Positions 54,536 to 60,535 of a stretch of 60,535 nt of DNA are shown in pieces; the first letter of the stretch is position 1, and every line of letters starts with the position of its first letter. Under the pieces are notes generated by a model. It did not search any database. It was given only the letters and a program-made list of their open reading frames with translations, and was not told the origin of the DNA. A program made the position numbers and the translations under genes. This DNA is from Pseudomonadota bacterium. GTDB taxonomy: Bacteria; Pseudomonadota; Alphaproteobacteria; Rhizobiales; Beijerinckiaceae. The stretch is taken from contig JAEXGT010000035.1 in the NCBI GenBank assembly GCA_023450615.1, positions 1 through 60,535 of the forward strand, read 5' to 3'.

Positions 54536-56275
54536 ATGCGCGGGACCAGTTTCACTTCGGCCCAGAAGCGGAAAGCGGCCGAGAAGCTGACGAAGGGCCT
54601 CAAGGGCGTCGTCATTTTTCTCTTCTCGGTATCGGGGATCATCAATGTCCTGGCGTTGACCGGCTCCTTCTACATGCTCCAGATCTACGACCGCGCGCTG
54701 ACCAGCGGCAGCGTGCCGACGCTCCTGGCCCTGTCGGTGCTGGCCATCGGCCTCTACCTGTTCCAGGGCGTCTTCGACGTGATCCGCTCGCAGGTGCTGG
54801 TCCGGGTCGGCGCACGGCTCGACAAGCGCATCGCACCCCTGGCGCATCAGGTCGCCATCGACATGCCCCGCTTCGGCTTCTCCACGTCCGAGGCGCTCGA
54901 ACGCGGCCGCGACGTCGATACGGTGCGGGGCTTCCTCGGTGGGCAAGGCCCGACGGCGCTTTTCGACCTGCCGTGGATGCCGCTCTACCTGGCCTTCGTG
55001 TACTTCCTGCATCCGCTGCTCGGGGCCCTCGTGCTTGGCGGCGCCGTCATCCTGACGATGCTCACCATCGCCACCGAGATCATGACGCGGCGGCTGGCGG
55101 GCACGACGCATCAGGCGGCGATCGAGCGCAATGCCATCGCCGATTCCAACGCCCGCAATGCCGAGATCCTCAAGGCCATGGGCATGGCGAAGCGCGCGGT
55201 CGCCCGCTTCGACAAGGCCAATGCCGAACACCTGAAGCTGCAGACGCAGACCAACGACATCAGCGGCACGTTCGGAGCGATCTCCAAGGTGCTGCGCATG
55301 ATCCTGCAATCGGCGACGCTCGGCCTTGGCGCTTTCCTGACGATCCAGGGCGAGCTCTCCTCAGGCGCGATCATCGCCTGTTCCGTGGCGTCCGCCCGGG
55401 CGCTCGCCCCGGTGGATCAGGCCATCGGCAACTGGAAGGGCGTGGTCGCCGCCCGCACCGCGTTCCAGCGCCTCAAGGAGACGGTGATCGCTCTGGCCGA
55501 CATGGACGAGCCGCTGGCTCTACCCGCGCCCAAGGGCCTGCTCCAGGTCGAGCGGATCACGGTGGCGGCGCCCGATTCCGGCCGGGTGCTGCTCAGCGAC
55601 GTGGAGTTCCAGGTTCGGGCCGGGCAGGCGCTCGGCATCATCGGCCCGAGCGGCGGCGGAAAGACCACTCTCGTGCGTGCCCTGACGGGCATCTGGCCCG
55701 TGCTGCGCGGCAGCGTCCGCCTCGACGGAGCCGAACTCACTCAGTGGAAGGATGAAGATCTCGGCCGCCATGTCGGCTATCTGCCGCAGGACGTATCGCT
55801 TCTTGACGGAAGCGTCGCGGAGAACATCTCGCGCTTTGACCCGTCGAACGACTCCCGCTCCATCGTGGCGGCGGCGCAGGCCGCAGGCATTCACGAGATG
55901 ATCGTGCGCCTGCCCGACGGCTACCGCACCAGGCTCGGTGCACAGGGCGCGTCGCTTTCGGCGGGCCAGAGGCAACGCATCGGGCTGGCTCGCGCGCTCT
56001 ACAAGGATCCATTCCTGGTGGTGATGGACGAGCCGAATTCCAACCTCGACGGCGAGGGCGAAGCCGCCCTGACCGAAGCCATCAGGACGATCCGCGCCCG
56101 GGGCGGCATTGCCCTGGTGATCGCCCACCGGCCGAGCGCCCTCGTCGCCGTCGATCTCGTTGCCGTCATCCAGAATGGGCGCATGACCGCATTCGGGCCG
56201 AAGGAGGAGGTCATTGGCGTCAGCGTGGCCGCCTCCCAGGCGGCGTCACCTTCAACCGCGAGGGCATTGGCATGA
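54536..56275 (+). CDS. Type I secretion system ATPase/permease (PrtD family)
   Basis: A 579-aa ABC exporter. The N-terminal membrane domain has about six helices (first GVVIFLFSVSGIINVLALTG); it lacks the C39-like domain of HlyB, as usual for PrtD/AprD. The ATPase domain has Walker A GPSGGGKTTLVRAL, the signature LSAGQRQRIGLARAL and Walker B LVVMDEPNSNLD, followed by the H-loop IAHRPSA. It powers export of RTX proteins through the HlyD-type adaptor downstream and an unlinked TolC. The stop overlaps the next gene by 4 bp. Confidence 0.95.
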   Translation: MRGTSFTSAQKRKAAEKLTKGLKGVVIFLFSVSGIINVLALTGSFYMLQIYDRALTSGSVPTLLALSVLAIGLYLFQGVFDVIRSQVLVRVGARLDKRIAPLAHQVAIDMPRFGFSTSEALERGRDVDTVRGFLGGQGPTALFDLPWMPLYLAFVYFLHPLLGALVLGGAVILTMLTIATEIMTRRLAGTTHQAAIERNAIADSNARNAEILKAMGMAKRAVARFDKANAEHLKLQTQTNDISGTFGAISKVLRMILQSATLGLGAFLTIQGELSSGAIIACSVASARALAPVDQAIGNWKGVVAARTAFQRLKETVIALADMDEPLALPAPKGLLQVERITVAAPDSGRVLLSDVEFQVRAGQALGIIGPSGGGKTTLVRALTGIWPVLRGSVRLDGAELTQWKDEDLGRHVGYLPQDVSLLDGSVAENISRFDPSNDSRSIVAAAQAAGIHEMIVRLPDGYRTRLGAQGASLSAGQRQRIGLARALYKDPFLVVMDEPNSNLDGEGEAALTEAIRTIRARGGIALVIAHRPSALVAVDLVAVIQNGRMTAFGPKEEVIGVSVAASQAASPSTARALA

Positions 56276-58668
56276 TCATCGACGTCAAGGGAACGAAGAG
56301 CGGCGGAAAAACCGAGGAAGCCGAAACCCGTCAACGATACGAACAGAAAGAGACGAAACTCTCAAAGCTGCCGCTCGCATTCGGAGCGATGATCCTCGGC
56401 ATTGCGGCCTATCTGAAGAGCGCGATGCCGAGCTTCGGCCGCCTGCCGGAAGAAGACGAAGCTCCGCTGCGACCGGAGGAGGACGGCAAGCCGCACCTCA
56501 AGCTCGTCGATGCCGGGATGATTTCCGCTCCCCTGGAGCCGCTCGAACAGGGCGATGCTCAGCCGGAGGAAGACGAGCCACAACGGATCGGCTCCGGCAC
56601 CCTGTTCGATGGTCGTATGGCAGAGCCGATATTCCTGATGGTCGATGCGCCGCCACTCCTTTTTCCGCAATCATTCGCTCAGCCGTTGGACGTAAGCCGG
56701 CTGGCCTGGTTCGACGGAGCGCTCTTCGCATCCAACGACAACGTCGCTCCCGATGCCGAAGCGCATTCAGGCGGCTTGGGCGCAGATCCGGGACCGGCGC
56801 TTGATGCTTCGATCAGGCTGCCTCCTACCGATGACAAGGGAAGGGACGACACAGGGAAGGATGAGAAGCCCAGGCCATCCGACGGGCTTATCGAACCGGT
56901 AAAGCGCGACGATGACGATCCGCGCAATCCCGCCAACAGAGCGCCGCGCGTCAGCGGGCCCGTTTATCTACGGGACGTGACCGGATGCTCAGCGGTGCTG
57001 ATCGGCCTCTCGGAGCTGCTCGCAAACGCATCGGACCCCGACGGCGACGTTCTCTCCATCAGGAGCCTGACGGTGTCCTCCGGCACCATCACCTGGACCG
57101 CGAAGGGATGGCTCTACAACGGAAGCGGTCTCGGTCCGGTGACGATCACGTACGAGATCACGGACGGCAAGACCGCCGTGGTGCAGCACGCCTATTTCTC
57201 GGTTGTCAGGAATTCCATCACCGGCACGGAGGGGGACGATATGCTCGTCGGCACCGCCTGCACCGACGACATCCAGGGGCGTGGCGGGAACGACATCATC
57301 GACGGGCGGGCCGGAGACGACCTGATCGACGGCGGCGCGGGCGATGATCATATTGTCGGCGGGGCAGGCAACGACATCCTTCGCGGCGGCGATGGCAACG
57401 ACATCATCCTCGGCGGCGCGGGAGACGACCAGATTTCGGGCGGCGCGGGCGATGACCGCCTGTTCGGCGACGACGGCAACGACATTGTCTTCGGCGATGA
57501 AGGCGACGATCAGCTTCATGGCGGAAACGGGAGCGATGCGCTGTTTGGCGGGGCCGGGAACGATCTCATCCATGGCGATGCCGGGGACGACAAGCTCGAG
57601 GGCAATGCCGGCGACGATATCCTTCAGGGTGGCGAGGGCAACGACGTGGTCTCGGGCGGTGACGGCAACGACAAACTCGAGGGCGGAGCAGGCGCCGACC
57701 TTCTCCTCGACGGCGCCGGGCGGGATACCGTATCCGGCGGAGAGGGCAACGATCACATCGTCGTCGCACGCGATGGCGACAGGGACGTCTACGATGGCGG
57801 GGCAGGAACCGACACGCTCGATCTGTCGCAAGCCGAATGCGACGTAGCCGTCGATCTCGCCCTTGGAACCGCGAGCGGTTCCGGGATCGGCAACAACGAC
57901 GTAAACGGCTTCGAGATCATCAACAGTGGAGCGGGCGACGACACCATTGCAGGTTCCAATGGCGACGAAGTCCTGTCCGGCGGGGACGGAGAGGATCGCG
58001 TCGACGGGCGCGCGGGCAACGATACCCTTATCGGTGGAGCCGGTAACGACACGATCAGCGACGGTGCGGGGCAGGACAGCGTTTCGGGAGGCGCCGGGAA
58101 CGACATCGTCCGCGCAGAGGCCGATGGGGAGGACGACGTGTACGACGGCGGGAGCGGCAGCGACACGCTCGACTACTCATCTTCCGAAGAAGGGATCACC
58201 GTCGATTTCACCAAGGGGACCGCCAACGGCTCCGACATTGGGAACGACACGTTCTGCGGGATGGAGGCCGTTATCGGCGGCTCCGGCGACGATAGCTTCG
58301 TCGTCGGTCAGCAGCCGGTGGTGCTTGGCGGCGGCGAGGGGAACGATGTGTTCGAGTTCACCGATCCGCTCCCGGCAGGTCAGGCTCAAACGGTTCTTCA
58401 CGAGATCATCGACTTCAAGGCGGGAGACCGCATCAAGATGTCCAAGTACGACATCTTCGAGAAGGTTCTCGACGAACTCGAGGATCAGTTCGAGAGCATC
58501 TACGGCAAGAAAGTGGACGAGGACGATGCGCGGATCCGCTTCCGTCACGAGCGATCGGAAAGCATCGACCGGACGGTCATCGAAGCCGATATCGACCGCG
58601 ACGACATCTACGAGACCACCATTCACCTCGACGGCCACCGGACCATCGTCATCATCGAGCACGCATAG
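56272..58668 (+). CDS. RTX-repeat protein with N-terminal hydrophobic segment, inside the secretion operon
   Basis: A 798-aa acidic protein. A charged N-terminus (1-32) is followed by a 16-residue hydrophobic stretch, LPLAFGAMILGIAAYL (33-48). Then come a Pro/Asp/Glu-rich region to about 215, a cadherin-like domain (about 230-312, LLANASDPDGDVLSI and YEITDGKTAVVQH) and an RTX region (about 317-690). The C-terminal 110 residues begin with a serralysin-type IIDFKAGDRIKMSKYD and end in a hydrophobic HRTIVIIEHA. It has four cysteines, unusual for a type I substrate. It starts inside the ATPase gene (4-bp overlap) and precedes the adaptor by 48 bp. It may be a second exported protein or a membrane-tethered component of the system. 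Confidence 0.82.
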   Translation: MIIDVKGTKSGGKTEEAETRQRYEQKETKLSKLPLAFGAMILGIAAYLKSAMPSFGRLPEEDEAPLRPEEDGKPHLKLVDAGMISAPLEPLEQGDAQPEEDEPQRIGSGTLFDGRMAEPIFLMVDAPPLLFPQSFAQPLDVSRLAWFDGALFASNDNVAPDAEAHSGGLGADPGPALDASIRLPPTDDKGRDDTGKDEKPRPSDGLIEPVKRDDDDPRNPANRAPRVSGPVYLRDVTGCSAVLIGLSELLANASDPDGDVLSIRSLTVSSGTITWTAKGWLYNGSGLGPVTITYEITDGKTAVVQHAYFSVVRNSITGTEGDDMLVGTACTDDIQGRGGNDIIDGRAGDDLIDGGAGDDHIVGGAGNDILRGGDGNDIILGGAGDDQISGGAGDDRLFGDDGNDIVFGDEGDDQLHGGNGSDALFGGAGNDLIHGDAGDDKLEGNAGDDILQGGEGNDVVSGGDGNDKLEGGAGADLLLDGAGRDTVSGGEGNDHIVVARDGDRDVYDGGAGTDTLDLSQAECDVAVDLALGTASGSGIGNNDVNGFEIINSGAGDDTIAGSNGDEVLSGGDGEDRVDGRAGNDTLIGGAGNDTISDGAGQDSVSGGAGNDIVRAEADGEDDVYDGGSGSDTLDYSSSEEGITVDFTKGTANGSDIGNDTFCGMEAVIGGSGDDSFVVGQQPVVLGGGEGNDVFEFTDPLPAGQAQTVLHEIIDFKAGDRIKMSKYDIFEKVLDELEDQFESIYGKKVDEDDARIRFRHERSESIDRTVIEADIDRDDIYETTIHLDGHRTIVIIEHA

Positions 58669-58716
58669 CCGCGACAACGATAGCAGGCTCGAGCGCAGTA
58701 CCAGGGAGACGAAACA

Positions 58717-60024
58717 ATGAGCGATCATGCAGGCAAGGGAAGCGACGACTTCCGCCTCGGAAGCCGGGTCACGGCGGGCATTGCCCTCGGCGCGCTTCTG
58801 GTGATGGGATGCGGCGGCTGGGCGGCGGTTGCTCAGATCAACGGATCGGTGATCGCGCAAGGCATGGTCAAGGTCGATCAGAACCTGAAGGTGATCCAGC
58901 ACCGGGACGGCGGCATCGTCAGCCAGATCATGGTGAAGGAAGGGGACCTCGTCCAGGCAGGCCAGATCATGCTGCGCCTCGACGACGTGCAGACCAAGGC
59001 GGAACTGTCCATCGTGCGCTCGCAGCTGGCCGAACTCGTGGCAAGGCGGGCCCGGCTGATTGCGGAGCGCGATGGCATGCAGGCCATTCCGGTCCCTCAG
59101 GAAGGCGTGTTCCTCGTCTCTGAAGCCGACCTCATCGCCTATGGCGAGATGAGGCTGTTCGAGGGCAACCGGGTCAACCGGGAAAGCAGGAAGGAGCAGC
59201 TCCGGTCCGAGATCGCCCAGCTTGAGCAGGAGATCAAGGGCCTCCAATTCCAGCAGATCGCGAAAGTGCGCGAGCTCGATCTCGTCCGCGCGGAGCATGG
59301 CAAGCTCAAGGGCTTGGCCGAAAAGGGGCTGGTCGAGGGAACGCGGGTCTACAACATCAGCCGCGACGTTGCCCGCCTGACGGGAGAAGTCGGCGAGGTC
59401 GATGCCGGCATCGCCCGCGCCCGCGCGCGGATGAGCAGCATCAACCTGCAGATCATATCCATCGATGATAATGCCCGCACGGAGTCGCAGCGGGAACTCA
59501 GCACGGTCGCAACCAGGATCTCCGAACTCAACGACCGGCGCTTCGCACTCGAGGACCGGCTTGCGCGAACGGATATCCGCGCGCCGCTGTCAGGCATCGT
59601 CAATGAGTTGTCGGTCCATACGGTCGGCGGCGTCATCACGCCGGCAGAGCCCCTGGCCACCATCGTGCCGGAGAAAGCGAAGCTCAAGATCGAAGCCAAG
59701 CTCTCGCCCGTCGATGTCGATCAGGTTGCGGTTGGGCAATCGGCGAAGCTGCGTTTCTCGGCCTTCAACCAGCGCACCACGCAGGAGCTGAAGGGTGAGA
59801 TCGTGTATGTCTCGGCGGCTTCCACCCGCGATCCGGCGACCAACACCACGCATTACCTGGCCAATGTGAAGATCGACGCCAGCGAAATGGAAAAGCTGGG
59901 CGGTCAGGCGCTCAAGCCGGGGATGCCGGTCGAGGTGTTCGTCGCGACCGAGGAGCGGACTGCGCTCTCCTATCTGTCAAAGCCGTTCACGGATCAGTTC
60001 GCGAAAGCGTTCAGGGAGGAATGA
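58717..60024 (+). CDS. Type I secretion periplasmic adaptor (HlyD/PrtE family)
   Basis: A 435-aa membrane fusion protein. A short cytoplasmic N-terminus precedes one membrane helix (TAGIALGALLVMGCGGWAAVA). Lipoyl-like halves (VIQHRDGGIVSQIMVKEGDLV and RTDIRAPLSGIVNELSVHTVGG) enclose a long coiled-coil hairpin of about 190 residues. The beta-barrel end includes VDVDQVAVGQSAKLRFSAF, and the C-terminus has GMPVEVFVATEERTALSYL, the family signature. It links the PrtD-type ATPase to an outer-membrane TolC that is not encoded here. Last gene of the block. Confidence 0.94.
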   Translation: MSDHAGKGSDDFRLGSRVTAGIALGALLVMGCGGWAAVAQINGSVIAQGMVKVDQNLKVIQHRDGGIVSQIMVKEGDLVQAGQIMLRLDDVQTKAELSIVRSQLAELVARRARLIAERDGMQAIPVPQEGVFLVSEADLIAYGEMRLFEGNRVNRESRKEQLRSEIAQLEQEIKGLQFQQIAKVRELDLVRAEHGKLKGLAEKGLVEGTRVYNISRDVARLTGEVGEVDAGIARARARMSSINLQIISIDDNARTESQRELSTVATRISELNDRRFALEDRLARTDIRAPLSGIVNELSVHTVGGVITPAEPLATIVPEKAKLKIEAKLSPVDVDQVAVGQSAKLRFSAFNQRTTQELKGEIVYVSAASTRDPATNTTHYLANVKIDASEMEKLGGQALKPGMPVEVFVATEERTALSYLSKPFTDQFAKAFREE

Positions 60025-60113
60025 GGATAGCCGAAGCCCAGATGGCTTAAGGGGAGAAAGTGCAGAATGGGCTAGCGACCTCATTATGCCGATGGGCATT
60101 GGGGTCGAAACGA

Positions 60114-60138
60114 CGATGCGGGCCAAGCGCCCGCATCG
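60114..60138. terminator. Bidirectional terminator hairpin between secretion operon and ftsH
   Basis: CGATGCGGGC and GCCCGCATCG form a perfect 10-bp stem with a 5-nt loop between two convergent genes (HlyD-type adaptor and ftsH). The position fits termination in both directions; T-runs are short or absent. Confidence 0.7.
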
Positions 60139-60160
60139 ATTATGACATATGCTTTTCGGA

Positions 60161-60535
60161 TCAGGCCGGCTTAGGTGCTCCTGTCGCACCGATCGGCGGC
60201 ACTGCGGGACGGGTGGCTCTGGGTTGAGAAGCAGAGGTGTCGCCGGAATCCCTGACGGGGTGCTGTCCATCGAGGAGATTGCGGATCTCCTCCCCGGTCA
60301 GCGTCTCGTATTCCAGCAGACCCCGCGCCAGCGCCTCCAGATCCGCCGCCTTCTCCGTCAGAATCCGGCGCGCATCGTTCAGGCCCGTCTCCACCAGACG
60401 CCGCACCTCCGAGTCGATCTTCTGCGCGGTCGCCTCCGACACGTTCTGCTGGCGCCCCATCTGCATCCCCAGAAACACCTCGTCCTGGTTCTCGCCATAG
60501 GCCACCGTGCCAAGCTCCGGCGAAAAGCCCCACTT
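60161..60535 (-). CDS. ftsH: ATP-dependent zinc metalloprotease FtsH, C-terminal end (partial)
   Basis: The minus-strand frame is open from the window edge. The 124 visible residues match the end of FtsH: GENQDEVFLGMQMGRQQNVSE, then EVRRLVETGLNDARRILTEK and LARGLLEYETLTGEEIRNLL. A Ser/Pro-rich tail ends in GAPKPA. FtsH is the membrane-anchored AAA+ protease of the inner membrane; its ATPase and HExxH regions lie beyond the window. It converges on the secretion operon. Confidence 0.93.
   Translation of the reverse strand, partial: KWGFSPELGTVAYGENQDEVFLGMQMGRQQNVSEATAQKIDSEVRRLVETGLNDARRILTEKAADLEALARGLLEYETLTGEEIRNLLDGQHPVRDSGDTSASQPRATRPAVPPIGATGAPKPA

Noticed and set aside
49535..55309. 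1924-codon open frame on the minus strand opposite the RTX peroxidase
   Set aside because: GGC/GAC/GCC-rich codons of the RTX repeats give stop-free antisense frames. The translation is low-complexity Val/Ala/Asp/Arg without any domain, and the plus strand carries clear domains. The same applies to minus-strand frames at 44519-46870 and 46943-49330.

Overview
The window is GC-rich chromosomal DNA of an alphaproteobacterium, most likely a member of the Hyphomicrobiales (a Methylobacteriaceae/Microvirga-type organism would fit). The evidence is gene content: glutathione-linked formaldehyde oxidation joined to a five-gene NAD-dependent formate dehydrogenase operon, PQQ-system accessory proteins, a PaoABC-type molybdenum aldehyde oxidoreductase and a PrtD-type type I secretion system. 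The genus is inference; no rRNA or other marker gene is present.

Layout. 1-7364: C1 oxidation: 3' end of S-formylglutathione hydrolase, glutathione-dependent formaldehyde-activating enzyme, then fdsG-fdsB-fdsA-fdhD-fdsD. 7413-8054: DUF938 methyltransferase. 8117-10962 (minus): three exported proteins of the PQQ-alcohol-dehydrogenase accessory type, without the dehydrogenase. 11495-19027: a catabolic cluster (two alpha/beta hydrolases, SDR, AraC regulator, MHS-type transporter, an unrecognised protein, a 3-hydroxyacyl-CoA-dehydrogenase-like enzyme and a beta-keto acid cleavage enzyme). 19083-19695: scar of an integrated element, made of a frameshifted, truncated tyrosine integrase and the 3' part of a tRNA-Lys gene. 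19892-24122 (minus): an OGFr-domain protein, then an operon with a MetQ-like binding protein, an AhpD/CMD-like protein, an Asp/Glu-racemase-family enzyme and a DadA-like flavoprotein. 24752-28557: paoABC. 28780-34470: RND efflux pair followed by a class III adenylate cyclase. 34811-40852: pentose ABC transporter with L-ribulose-5-phosphate 4-epimerase and ribulokinase. 40981-44150: a NarL-type regulator divergent from a histidine kinase/response regulator pair. 44726-60024: a giant RTX heme peroxidase (3239 aa), a PrtD-type exporter ATPase, an unusual 798-aa RTX protein and the HlyD/PrtE adaptor. 60161-end (minus): C-terminus of FtsH.

How they work together. The first block takes glutathione-bound formaldehyde to formate and CO2, with FdhD maturing the Mo enzyme. 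The 11.5-19 kb cluster looks like import, hydrolysis, oxidation of a beta-hydroxy acid and its CoA-dependent cleavage; the substrate is unknown. The last 16 kb is the most striking part. A cysteine-free secreted peroxidase related to the Pseudomonas putida PehA type is separated by a strong hairpin from its exporter genes. Inserted between exporter ATPase and adaptor, with a 4-bp overlap, is a second RTX protein that has a short N-terminal hydrophobic segment and four cysteines.
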